Positions 9,073 through 19,050 of a DNA stretch of 62,260 nucleotides are shown here, one piece after another (position 1 is the stretch's first letter; each line of letters begins with the position of its first letter). The notes below the pieces were generated by a model. The model was given only the letters and a program-made list of their open reading frames with translations. It made no database searches and was not told where the DNA came from. Source of the stretch: Candidatus Babelota bacterium (GTDB lineage Bacteria; Babelota; Babeliae; Babelales; Vermiphilaceae); the NCBI GenBank assembly GCA_013286935.1, contig JABDES010000001.1, positions 73,543 through 135,802 of the forward strand, in the 5' to 3' direction. A program made the position numbers and the translations under genes.

Positions 9073-9304
9073 CCATGAAGATCGTTATTTGATTACGGAG
9101 TATAGATACCATTGCGCGGCGGGAATGAACCGATTTTTGTATGCCATTATCAAGCATAAAAGTAAATGGGTAATCGGGTAGTAGATTGATAATCATAGGT
9201 GCATGACCATTTTTGATGACAAATTCTCCGCTAGGTGTTTGTATTTCCAGCCAAACTATTGTCTCCGTCTGCTTGTGCCGAGGGCTTAATATGACAAGCT
9301 CCAT
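9059..9304 (-). CDS. atpC: Short F1 ATP synthase epsilon subunit
   Basis: The 81 residues match only the N-terminal beta-sandwich of AtpC: a start like MELVILSPRHK, G-H-A-P-M in the middle, and VSILRNQITIF at the end. The C-terminal helical hairpin of typical 130-140-residue epsilon subunits, which inhibits ATP hydrolysis, is absent. The ATG lies one base after the atpD stop codon. Identification depends on this position and the GHAP motif. The missing inhibitory domain is seen directly. Any effect on regulation is inference. Confidence 0.8.
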   Translation of the reverse strand: MELVILSPRHKQTETIVWLEIQTPSGEFVIKNGHAPMIINLLPDYPFTFMLDNGIQKSVHSRRAMVSILRNQITIFMDEHE

Positions 9305-9305
9305 A

Positions 9306-10805
<1,500 letters not shown>

Positions 10806-10881
10806 CTATGGCAAATTTTTGACTTAATACGGTATTTAAACTAATCCAAGCGATGCTATTTGTAAAGATGCTTCAGGCTTT

Positions 10882-11140
10882 TTGGTGCAATTAAAATTGC
10901 TGGTTTGGTTGACATAACATAAAAAACATATCGTCTATAAATTCGCGAAAAACAATGCCTTGTCCGTCGTTGCGAGCGTAAGCGAAGCAATCCAGAAAAA
11001 TAAAAAAATTTTGCAAGATGAGTGGCGCTATGAACAAAAAGATAAAGAACTGTGAACTGGATTGCTTCGGGCACACCCTCGCAACGACGAACTGTACGGT
11101 TCCATTGTCAATTCCTTATCTCGAATTGGCGTTATTTAAA
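10882..11140. repeat. MITE-like palindromic element, copy B
   Basis: The inner palindrome arms are CGTCGTTGCGAG...GCAATCCAG (10965-10995) and CTGGATTGCTTC...CGCAACGACG (11057-11089). The left flank 10887-10945 matches copy A (GGTTGACATAACA...TCTATAAATTC). The right flank 11089-11140, read on the complement (AACGCCAATTCG...GGAATTGACAATGGAAC), matches copies C and D. Outer boundaries are approximate. It lies between atpD and a divergent secreted gene. The remaining 11141-11488 is AT-rich, with no gene that I can support. Confidence 0.65.
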
Positions 11141-11488
11141 TGAAGCTATTTTTTATTCCCGGATGACGAGCAGTTACAATTCATTCTATATTTTTTTGAT
11201 TCTGGTCGTATCAAAAGTCGAAGATGGTGAAAGTTTGCAATTATTTTAATTCTTGTTATAATTCTCTTAGAGATGCGAAAATTAAGTCGATTATGAGTTT
11301 TGGTATCTGATTGTTAGTAAGAAACGCTCTAGAGCTTTACATAAATCTATTTTAGTAAACATAGTATAATGCTTAGATTATTGATAACCATTTGGAAGGA
11401 GAATTTGCAATCGAATTGTCTTTAGGTACAGAATAGAGTGTTCGATATGAAATATTGGATGTAACTAAAAAAAACTTTAATAATTAGC

Positions 11489-11516
11489 TTGACTTCTTTT
11501 CTATTTCAAGTAGAAT
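11489..11516 (+). promoter_or_regulatory. Putative sigma70 promoter
   Basis: TTGACT (11489-11494) and TAGAAT (11511-11516) are separated by 16 bp and end 46 bp before the ATG at 11563. Confidence 0.55.
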
Positions 11517-11562
11517 CTATAGTAACAATGTTTTAAACAATCGTAAACGAACGAGGATACGT

Positions 11563-12156
11563 ATGAATTTTTTATCTAAAAATCTTTTGAGCTCGCTACT
11601 TGCTCTTACATTAGTAGTAGGAATTGGATCTGAATTGAAGGCTGCTGCTACTTTTGATCGCAAGCAACAAATTAAAAGTGGCAATGAGCCTTCGCTCTTG
11701 GATAACGTAATAGGTAACGCTAGATATTACGGTAATAAAGGTGTGGCGAATCCTTTAAAGATGATATTTGGTCATCAAGTTTTGTGTACTGCTCAGGAAC
11801 CGCTCGGCAATGACGGTAACCCAGCTCTTACCGATGCGTTTGGCGTACATTATGACGTAACGAGCCATGGTCTTGAAAACACAGCAGCCGCTTCTGTTGG
11901 ATCTGGTATTATGCTAGGTATCCTTGCAAGCCGCTACTTAACGCCTGCAATTGAGTCTGCTACCGACAGCTTGTTGGAATCAGATTCATTTTCGTCAGAA
12001 GAAGAGCATTCACATGCAAGAAAAGCAATTAAGGGTGCGTCTGCTGTTGCTCAAGGGCTTTCAACATACGTTTTACCAATAGTATCTGGTTATGTAGTTG
12101 CTGTGGCTAAAGGATTCACGTTACAGTATGTCCCTACGTACCTTGGTGGTAACTAA
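11563..12156 (+). CDS. Secreted protein of unknown function
   Basis: The 197-residue protein starts MNFLSKNLLSSLLALTLVVG, a signal peptide probably cleaved near ELKAAA. The middle is Gly/Ala-rich with two amphipathic or weakly hydrophobic stretches (SVGSGIMLGILASRY and YVLPIVSGYVVAVA) around a Ser/Glu cluster (residues about 138-150). No family is recognised. It is monocistronic, with a good promoter and a very strong terminator. That suggests high expression, which is inference. Confidence 0.75.
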   Translation: MNFLSKNLLSSLLALTLVVGIGSELKAAATFDRKQQIKSGNEPSLLDNVIGNARYYGNKGVANPLKMIFGHQVLCTAQEPLGNDGNPALTDAFGVHYDVTSHGLENTAAASVGSGIMLGILASRYLTPAIESATDSLLESDSFSSEEEHSHARKAIKGASAVAQGLSTYVLPIVSGYVVAVAKGFTLQYVPTYLGGN

Positions 12157-12235
12157 CTGGAAACCTGCAAAAAAGTCGTAACTCCTGTAGTTGTATAAGA
12201 TTCACGAATAACGATATTCGCGAAATTTGAATTTC

Positions 12236-12292
12236 AACCAGTCTATTGTGAGGCCCTGTAAACCGGGGCCTCACAATAGACTGGTTTTTTTT
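12236..12292 (+). terminator. Strong terminator with a 21-bp perfect stem
   Basis: Bases 12236-12256 pair perfectly with 12266-12286 around a nine-base loop. A T tract follows to 12292. It lies 80 bp after the stop codon of the secreted gene and would also work partly on the opposite strand. Confidence 0.85.
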
Positions 12293-12378
12293 GCTTGTTA
12301 TATGCGATTTGGCGCGTGCTTCCAACCGCCGCGCATCTGCTTGATGATGGTAATTGTACGGGTAGAACAGTGTTTTTG

Positions 12379-12573
12379 ATGAAGGGCATGAGAGGGCTCA
12401 AAAGATTATCAAGAAGAGTTCCTATGCTTTGCAGCTTGCGTCAACCTACTGTAGCTGGCTATGTGACAGATCGAGGTCAGGATTTAGCGCTGCGAGGATT
12501 TAAGGCGGGGGCTGCAACAATAGGCGGACTTTGGGATAAATTGGGTTCGTCGTCGCAAATGAATAGAGTATAG
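12379..12573 (+). other. Doubtful small open frame after the terminator
   Basis: A 64-codon open frame (MKGMRGLKRL...) lies between the strong terminator and MITE copy C. It has no promoter or clear ribosome site. It has a plausible amphipathic C-terminal stretch (RGFKAGAATIGGLWDKLG) but no recognised family. The frame is open further upstream, to 12295. It may be a remnant; I do not call it a gene. Confidence 0.2.
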
Positions 12574-12590
12574 CGTTCCATCTTGATTGA

Positions 12591-12822
12591 ATAATTAACG
12601 CCAGTTCGGGATAAGGGATCGACAATGGAACGTACAGATCGTCGTTGCGAGGCTCCGTCCGAAGCAATCCAGCTCAAAATTCTTTTTACGCGACGTATAG
12701 AGTCGTATATTTTGCAAAATTTTCTATTATAGCTGGATTGCTTCGTCGCCAAAGGCTCCTCGCAACGACGATCCAGATGAGTTTTTCGCTTAAATCATTT
12801 AGGCCGAACTCACGTTAATTAC
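12591..12822. repeat. MITE-like palindromic element, copy C
   Basis: This is a complete copy of 232 bp. The terminal inverted repeats are TAATTAACGCCAGTTCGG at the left (from 12592) and the complement of CCGAACTCACGTTAATTA at the right (to 12820). The inner palindrome arms are 12640-12673 (CGTCGTTGCGAGG...GAAGCAATCC) and 12731-12770 (GGATTGCTTCG...CGCAACGACG). Both flanks match copy D. Confidence 0.75.
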
Positions 12823-12846
12823 TTAACCAGTAATCGATTTGTATAC

Positions 12847-12888
12847 AATGGGTTTGACTAAAAAACAGTTTTTTAGTCAAACCCATTT
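12847..12888. terminator. Near-perfect bidirectional hairpin
   Basis: AATGGGTTTGACTAAAAAAC is followed almost at once by its complement, giving a stem of at least 17 bp with A and T runs on both sides. It can terminate either strand. It probably serves the minus-strand PLD-like gene, whose stop now lies 190 bp away with MITE copy D in between. Confidence 0.7.
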
Positions 12889-12944
12889 TCATTTTTGTTG
12901 CACCAGGGGTGTAAACAAAGTGTTGGTTTGTGATTGACTTAACA

Positions 12945-13079
12945 TAATGCCAACTTGGGGCAAGGACTTAAGCGAAAAATCATCTGGCTCGTTGCTTTGA
13001 GCTGGATTGCTTTGGATGAATTCTCTAAACGACGATCTGTACGTTCGATTGTCAATTCCTTAACCCGAATCTGGCATTA
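12945..13079. repeat. MITE-like palindromic element, copy D
   Basis: This is a 135-bp copy with imperfect terminal repeats, TAATGCCAACTTGGGG (12945-12960) and TAATGCCAGATTCGGG on the complement (13079-13064). The inner palindrome is degraded (GCTGGATTGCTTTGG and AACGACGATC remain). The left flank from about 12915 (AAAGTGTTGGTTTG...TTGACTTAACA) also resembles the ends of copies A and B. Its right end overlaps the PLD-like stop codon. Confidence 0.65.
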
Positions 13080-13790
13080 CTTATAACTTTTTGATCGCTT
13101 CTTTAGTGTGTCAAACTGTTTTTCAAACAGCTTGATTACATTCTTATCCCAAATGACGGTGACGTTTTCCTGATTTTTATCACATGCATTTTTCGTCAAA
13201 TTAAGTGAGCCGGTCCAAAGGATTGGGCATCCCTGATCGTTGTTTTCAAATAGTACAAATTTATGATGCATATAGCTTGGTGCGCTTTTTTCTTGGTAGC
13301 TCGGGTTATAAACATGTACGGAGATGCCTTTATCGCACAGGCCACCTATTTTGCTATTTCGGTCTTGTAACCCGCTTGGGTCTGTGATGCATTCTACGGT
13401 AACGCCACGTTGGTGAGCGCTATACAATGCATCCATAATATGTGGCTCGGTAAAGGAGAAGGCGGCAATTTTGATTGATCCTTTTTCTTTGGTGATGAAT
13501 TCAATAAGCTTTGCGCGTACATTGTCATCTGGTGAAAAAAAGACTTGCATTGGCGGCGTTGTTGCTCTAGTTGGTGTTGGTCTTGCAACGATTATAGAAG
13601 GCTTTTGTGGCCTGGTATCGCCTATAATAAAATGCGTTTGATTAAAATGCGGATTTAGGTCTACAGAGGTGGGACTACGTTCTGTTTTTGGCATTATGCG
13701 CGCGAATTTCTGTGGTGGAAATGCTAAAAGCGATGTTACGTAACAGGCTTGCACAACGGAACAGAATGTTAAAAAATATATACTATGCAT
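13077..13790 (-). CDS. Secreted phospholipase D-like (PLD family) protein
   Basis: The 237-residue protein has a signal peptide-like N-terminus (MHSIYFLTFCSVVQACYVTS) and one PLD domain at about 95-235. It contains KIAAFSFTEPHIMDAL early, and the HKD-type motif HHKFVLFE followed by WTGSLNLT. The Asp of H-x-K-x4-D is replaced by Glu. The single-motif layout is like Nuc endonucleases, which act as dimers; whether nuclease or lipase is not decided. AGGAGA lies about ten bases before the ATG. The TAA stop is the first three bases of the terminal repeat of MITE copy D, so the native C-terminus may have been altered. Upstream is tamB. Confidence 0.85.
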   Translation of the reverse strand: MHSIYFLTFCSVVQACYVTSLLAFPPQKFARIMPKTERSPTSVDLNPHFNQTHFIIGDTRPQKPSIIVARPTPTRATTPPMQVFFSPDDNVRAKLIEFITKEKGSIKIAAFSFTEPHIMDALYSAHQRGVTVECITDPSGLQDRNSKIGGLCDKGISVHVYNPSYQEKSAPSYMHHKFVLFENNDQGCPILWTGSLNLTKNACDKNQENVTVIWDKNVIKLFEKQFDTLKKRSKSYK

Positions 13791-13828
13791 ACAGATTTAT
13801 TCTCCTTGCCCTCATCATTTTTTTACTG

Positions 13829-16645
13829 CTAAAATTTCCATCTCATTTCAACCTCGCATCCCAAATCGCGCCGCTCATTTCGCGTACCGCGAACCGTTAC
13901 GTTGTCGGTTGCTGCATATTCTATTTCAAATCGTGTGTCTTCTGTCAAACTAAAGTTTTTTTGTATGCTTGCGCGTAATTGATCATTGATTTCTATTTCC
14001 AGAGTGCCGCGCAGTCCGCCGCGACCGCTCTGATCGGTAAAGCTTGGTATTAGATTGATAGAAAATTGTTTTGTGAGTGGTTTAAAATAGCTATGTAACA
14101 CAGAGGATTGCTCTGTACCAAATATCAGTTTATGAAGATTATTCATGATCAGTGCGGGTGCCATAACGTTGAGAGATTCGTTCGCGCAGCCTACCATCAA
14201 TAATGAAATTATCTGTTCGTCAGTTAACGGTGGCGTGGATTCAAAAATGAGATCTTTATTTTGTAATGACCCGGTAACATGCAACGTTATGGTATTTTTT
14301 TTGATTGTATTTTTTGCGCTTAATTCTATAAGAGGGTCGTTATTATATCCCGGTAAAAATCGCAGAGTTCCCTTGGTGAGGTTTAGTGGTTTGTATGGAA
14401 ATAACAATGTTCCGGACAAAAATTTTATCGTTCCCGTGATTTGTGGGCTGGAAATACTGTTTTCAATCGTAATATGTGCCTGTGCATTTGCTTGTAAAAA
14501 AGCGGTATCGATCTGAGTTGGTTCTTTTGTTTCGATCGTTACATTGCAAGATAGCGATGGGTGATTTGCGCTAATCATTGATCCGGCATATTTGGCGAAT
14601 TGGTTTCGTAGCGTGTAGGACAAAATATTTTCCTTTAGGTGGCTTTTGTCAAGGATAAGATTGCCGGACAGGCACGGTTGAGCCGCAGCGTTCATGCCAA
14701 GCAGAAGGTTGCCAGAGACCATGGCAAAAAGTTCTTGATCCATATTCAAAAGACAACGATTGAGCAATAGCGGAAGATAGATTTGCTCTAGGTTATGATC
14801 ATCATCTAATTGTATTTTGCAATACGGAATGGAAAAGCTACCAGCGTAAAGATCACATTGTGCACGGGTAATCGTAAAAAGCTTTTGTGCAATTGCATAA
14901 CTACAATTGGCGTCAATGGTATGTACAAAATTATAGGTGTGCGGTAATCGTATGGTGCCATCTTTAAAAGATAGATGAGTGTTGATCTTGTCTGCATCGA
15001 TTGATCCTTCTACCAAGACGATCCCTTCTGCTTGCAGTTGATGGTTAACTCCTGATTGCACCAACGATTGAATCAGGTTCATGTCAACGGTGCCATTAAA
15101 GTGGGTGCTCTCTTGCACTGGGCGATTCTGGTCGACTTCAATATTGAGCAGGTCAATAGAATTTTTATTATCATGATATTTAGCGGCCATGAGAAACGGA
15201 AACGTTCCGGCATCGAGCCTTATAGCATAGCGTTTGTCTCCGGTGGTACCAGATATAGTTGCAAGCGTTCCTTGCGTATTGATCTGTCCGTCTGTAGATA
15301 CGGTTGTATGTAGTATTTTGTGATTTGTAATGCAAGAAAAGATTCCTTCGATAGCATTTTGTTGATTAATCGTCATTGTGCATTGTGCTGCATTTGGTTC
15401 AATTTTCCAGTATGGTGCGTATGGTACAGCTATGGACGATATATTGAAAAGGTTACACTGCCCTAATCGTGTATCTTGGCTCCAGTTACCGGTTCCTTTA
15501 ATGTCACATATGGATGGTATGCGCATAGAAAATTCACTATTCCAGTCTTTGTTTCGCTTGGTAACTGCAAGGCTTGTGTATGCGCGTTTACCATTGGTTT
15601 GCATTTGCATATCATTCATAATGACCGTTCCATCCATGTGTGTTAAGTCGCTATTAAGACTGGTAGCTAATTTGATAGCGCATGACCCGCTTAGGTTCGG
15701 CAGATACATGCTTGGGCATATTTTTGAAATGATACTACATAGTTCAACAATGCGCAGTTGGCAGTTAAGTTGTAGCCATGGTACCTGTTGCCGTTGCGTT
15801 ATAATGATTGGATTGACGTTGCATGAATCATCTGCATTGCGCAGCATGAATCGTCCATGATCATTTTCCCATTTGCCTGAAAAAAAATAGTTTGTTTGCT
15901 GCATGCAAGGCATCAAAAATGTAGTTTCTATGTTGGCAGAACAGGTAAGGCCTCTCGGTCCATTTTTACTTTCAAGCTCAACGGTACCTATGCCGTTATG
16001 TGCGAGCATAGTATTATTGATAGCGAGTTTAGCATCCGTTATCGTTATTTTTGACTTTAATATATCATTAATTCTTTTTGATGATCCGTGTAGGCGCAGC
16101 TCGATGGCCGTCGCATGCTCATCGGAATGAATCGTGAACATGCTGTTTTTTAGATGCAAAAAATTCAAAACGCAGTCAATTGGAAAGTTCGTTTTTTCAA
16201 GAATTCTTTGTATGTGCAGCGCAATGGCTAGTTGTTGGTTTTTATATGTGGAATATACCTTTACATTATCCACTTGAATTGTTAGGTGTATACTTTGTTC
16301 ACGAAGTATACTAAGCCAGGAAAAGCCGATTTTATAACGTCCCCCTTGGCATGTCCATGAATCGTGTGTTGGGTAGATTGTTTTCGGAAATGCTTTTAGC
16401 GAATGAATCTGAATGTGCGGATTGATTATGCTAAATGAATCTAGTTCAAAAAATAGATGGCATCCTAAAGCTTGTTCCATGAAAGATTTAGTGTGGTGTG
16501 CAACTATTTGGCGACAGATCGGGTGGTACGGTGCTAATAAAAGCAGCGTTGGAAGCATTATGCACAGCACGAGAAGCAATCTTTTGCAGACGAATATAGC
16601 AAGATTGAGATATGTGCACATGTTTACTCTGACTTTATTGCACAT
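13829..16645 (-). CDS. tamB: TamB-like translocation/assembly protein (DUF490)
   Basis: The protein has 938 residues, with an N-terminal transmembrane anchor (about 20-42, CKRLLLVLCIMLPTLLLLAP) and a long beta-rich body. The C-terminal TamB/DUF490 domain is recognisable from GTLLFPYKPLNLTKGTLRF, then PPLTDEQIISLLMVG and the final strand ...EVEMRWKF. TamB spans the periplasm and carries phospholipids or substrates to the outer membrane. It is shorter than the E. coli protein (about 1260). The start overlaps the prepilin stop by 11 bases; ATG at 16621 (MCTYLNLA) would avoid the overlap. No TamA/BamA-like gene is adjacent. Confidence 0.88.
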   Translation of the reverse strand: MCNKVRVNMCTYLNLAIFVCKRLLLVLCIMLPTLLLLAPYHPICRQIVAHHTKSFMEQALGCHLFFELDSFSIINPHIQIHSLKAFPKTIYPTHDSWTCQGGRYKIGFSWLSILREQSIHLTIQVDNVKVYSTYKNQQLAIALHIQRILEKTNFPIDCVLNFLHLKNSMFTIHSDEHATAIELRLHGSSKRINDILKSKITITDAKLAINNTMLAHNGIGTVELESKNGPRGLTCSANIETTFLMPCMQQTNYFFSGKWENDHGRFMLRNADDSCNVNPIIITQRQQVPWLQLNCQLRIVELCSIISKICPSMYLPNLSGSCAIKLATSLNSDLTHMDGTVIMNDMQMQTNGKRAYTSLAVTKRNKDWNSEFSMRIPSICDIKGTGNWSQDTRLGQCNLFNISSIAVPYAPYWKIEPNAAQCTMTINQQNAIEGIFSCITNHKILHTTVSTDGQINTQGTLATISGTTGDKRYAIRLDAGTFPFLMAAKYHDNKNSIDLLNIEVDQNRPVQESTHFNGTVDMNLIQSLVQSGVNHQLQAEGIVLVEGSIDADKINTHLSFKDGTIRLPHTYNFVHTIDANCSYAIAQKLFTITRAQCDLYAGSFSIPYCKIQLDDDHNLEQIYLPLLLNRCLLNMDQELFAMVSGNLLLGMNAAAQPCLSGNLILDKSHLKENILSYTLRNQFAKYAGSMISANHPSLSCNVTIETKEPTQIDTAFLQANAQAHITIENSISSPQITGTIKFLSGTLLFPYKPLNLTKGTLRFLPGYNNDPLIELSAKNTIKKNTITLHVTGSLQNKDLIFESTPPLTDEQIISLLMVGCANESLNVMAPALIMNNLHKLIFGTEQSSVLHSYFKPLTKQFSINLIPSFTDQSGRGGLRGTLEIEINDQLRASIQKNFSLTEDTRFEIEYAATDNVTVRGTRNERRDLGCEVEMRWKF

Positions 16646-17135
16646 AAATCCAGCTATTATCTTTATAATAATATTTTCTCAGATGAGAATATTGCGCAAC
16701 TGGGCTACTTAAAGCGTACCCGCAACTACCTAAAGAGTCTTTGATGTAGACGGATCCTGCGCTTATTACGCCATTTTCAGAATAGAGTATTTGTTGTTTG
16801 GAAAATGTAATAGCTGATTGTATAGGTTGAGTTTGCGTTGCGGGTGGTCCCTTTGCCCCTTGTGGCGCACCAAATGATATCCCGTAAGGCAGGTAATGTG
16901 TACGGCCTAAATATGAATATGACCCCGATGATTGGTCGAATGTCAGGCTTTGCGCTGTTGATTGTGCCATTGCGTATTGTTGTACAAATTCACAAGCGCT
17001 GTAGAGTTGATTTATTTCAATACGTGCCATGGCCGATTGTAACAGTGACCAGTTAAAGAGTGTAATCAAGCTCAAAAAACAGAAAATGGTGAGCGCTATA
17101 CAATATTCAATGAGCGAAAATCCGTTTTTAATCAA
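16635..17135 (-). CDS. Prepilin-like protein (GspH/FimT type)
   Basis: The class III leader KNG|FSLIE is followed by a hydrophobic helix (YCIALTIFCFLSLITLFNW). The FSLIE motif with Glu+5 is the prepilin peptidase and methylation signature. I place the start at TTG 17135 (M-I-K-N-G-F), which overlaps the PilB stop (TTGATTAA) and has GGAG ten bases upstream. A TTG at 17165 would give a longer leader. The mature protein is about 160 residues, with two Cys-free regions and one C-terminal Cys. It is probably a minor pilin or pseudopilin working with the adjacent ATPase. Confidence 0.8.
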   Translation of the reverse strand: MIKNGFSLIEYCIALTIFCFLSLITLFNWSLLQSAMARIEINQLYSACEFVQQYAMAQSTAQSLTFDQSSGSYSYLGRTHYLPYGISFGAPQGAKGPPATQTQPIQSAITFSKQQILYSENGVISAGSVYIKDSLGSCGYALSSPVAQYSHLRKYYYKDNSWIYVQ

Positions 17136-18837
17136 CTGTCTGTTGCTCCACTGTAGCGACCGCAAGTACTTCTTGTATCGTTGTAATGCCTGCTGTTATT
17201 TTTCTTACCCCATCCTCTAGTAGAGTACTCATGCCGTCTTTAATCGCTTGTTTTCGCAACAACATGGTATCAGCTTTTTCCATAGTTAGATGTGCAATCT
17301 CCTGAGTCATTGCCATAACTTCAAAGATTGGTGTTCGGCCTTTATAGCCAGTATTCATGCATTCAGAGCAGCTTCCTGGTTCATAAAATACAATGTTCTT
17401 GCTCTCATCGAGATTAATTGCAAGTTGCGCGATAAGGTCTGGTGAGGGGGTATACGGTTTTTTGCAATCAACACACAACTTTCTTACAAGTCGTTGCGCA
17501 ACGGCGATTACTACAGATGATGCAATTAAAAACGGTTCTACGCCCATATCAATCAGACGGGTAATCGTTGCTGGTGCGGAATTTGTATGTAACGTACTCA
17601 GTACTAAATGTCCTGTGAGTGCTGCTTGAATTGCTATTTGAGCGGTTTCTTGATCGCGCGTTTCTCCAATCATGACGATATCAGGATCTTGTCGCAAAAT
17701 AGATCGCAGTGCTGATGCAAATGTTAGACCAACTTTTTCCCTTACCTGCACCTGGCCAATGCCGTTCATTTGATACTCTATTGGGTCCTCTACCGTTATG
17801 ATATTTCTTTCTGTTTTATTTAAAACGGTAAGAATTGAATAAAGAGTTGAGGTTTTACCGGACCCTGTAGGGCCGGTAATGAATATTACGCCATTTGGCT
17901 GGCTGATGCTATGACGAATAACGGATAAGTCGCGCGGGCTCAAGCCAAGCGCATCAATATTGCTAAAAGAGCGAGACTTATCGAGTAATCGCATCACGAT
18001 TCTTTCTCCGTATGAGACAGGTAGCACTGAAACTCGAATGTCAATCGGTTTGTCGGCAATTTTGATTTGAATACGTCCGTCTTGCGGTATACGTTTCTCT
18101 GCAATATTAATTTGAGCCATGATCTTTATGCGTGAGACAAGAGCATTTTGTACTCGTTTTGGTGGATTAAGTATGGTGCGCATTATGCCATCGACTCGAT
18201 AGCGTACGCGGATTTCTTTTTCTTGAGGTTCAATATGTATGTCAGATGCGCCTTGTTTTACTGCCTGAAAGAGTAGATAATTTACCAGTTTGATGATAGG
18301 CGCCTCTGCAGCCATGGAAAGGATGTCTTTTTCCTCAATATTATCAAAGGATACCGTTTCGATATCCTTTTCTTCGCTTTGTAACTCCTCGATCATTTCT
18401 CTAGTGCCTTCTAGAGGGTAGTATCGATTTATATTGCTAATGATCGCTTGTCGTGGAGAAACGCCGTACAGCACATCACCGCCAAGTAAAAGATTTAGGC
18501 TATCCAGAGATTCAAAATCAAGCGGATTAGCGCATAATACCATTATTCGCCCCTCATTGATTGTTGGCAATACGGCATTGTCGCGTAAATATTTGAGTGG
18601 AATTTTTGCAAGGAGCGTCTGATCAGCCATCTTTTCTGTAATTGTTTCAATAAAAGGCATATGAGCGTAGTCCGCATACACCCTTGCGATCTCAACTGGA
18701 GTGAAAAATCCTTTATCAACCAGAATTTGGTCGATCGGTTTATGAGAGCGTTCATTCTCTTGCATGCACTCATTGTATTGATCGGCTGTTATTTTATCGG
18801 TTTTTATGAGTTCTGATACAATTGTTTTTTTGTTCAT
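17128..18837 (-). CDS. Type IV pilus / type II secretion assembly ATPase (PilB/GspE family)
   Basis: The 569 residues include the N-terminal GspE-N domain (1-150), then Walker A GPTGSGKT (322-329), the Asp box around RNIITVEDPIEYQ, Walker B DPDIVMIGE (384-392), the His box HTNSAPATI, and a C-terminal tetracysteine zinc site (CVDCKKPY and CSECMNTGY). This ATPase powers pilus or pseudopilus assembly with the GspF/PilC platform. It is the first gene of a minus-strand cluster, pilB-prepilin-tamB-PLD, with overlapping junctions. A PilT-like retraction ATPase is not seen in the window. Confidence 0.95.
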   Translation of the reverse strand: MNKKTIVSELIKTDKITADQYNECMQENERSHKPIDQILVDKGFFTPVEIARVYADYAHMPFIETITEKMADQTLLAKIPLKYLRDNAVLPTINEGRIMVLCANPLDFESLDSLNLLLGGDVLYGVSPRQAIISNINRYYPLEGTREMIEELQSEEKDIETVSFDNIEEKDILSMAAEAPIIKLVNYLLFQAVKQGASDIHIEPQEKEIRVRYRVDGIMRTILNPPKRVQNALVSRIKIMAQINIAEKRIPQDGRIQIKIADKPIDIRVSVLPVSYGERIVMRLLDKSRSFSNIDALGLSPRDLSVIRHSISQPNGVIFITGPTGSGKTSTLYSILTVLNKTERNIITVEDPIEYQMNGIGQVQVREKVGLTFASALRSILRQDPDIVMIGETRDQETAQIAIQAALTGHLVLSTLHTNSAPATITRLIDMGVEPFLIASSVVIAVAQRLVRKLCVDCKKPYTPSPDLIAQLAINLDESKNIVFYEPGSCSECMNTGYKGRTPIFEVMAMTQEIAHLTMEKADTMLLRKQAIKDGMSTLLEDGVRKITAGITTIQEVLAVATVEQQTVD

Positions 18838-19050
18838 AATGCAGATTACTTTCTTATAACTAAAACTGTATACAAGTTACCATTCTTTGCGATGTACGTG
18901 TTGAATAATTCCAGATTACCCGCGATTTTCTGGGATGCTTCTCGTTTTTTCATGTGGATATCAGTATACTGAACCTAAAGTAAACAGAATAGATATGCTT
19001 ATGCTCTTCTTGCGTACATGGACGGAATATATAATTTCTTTAAGGCCTAT

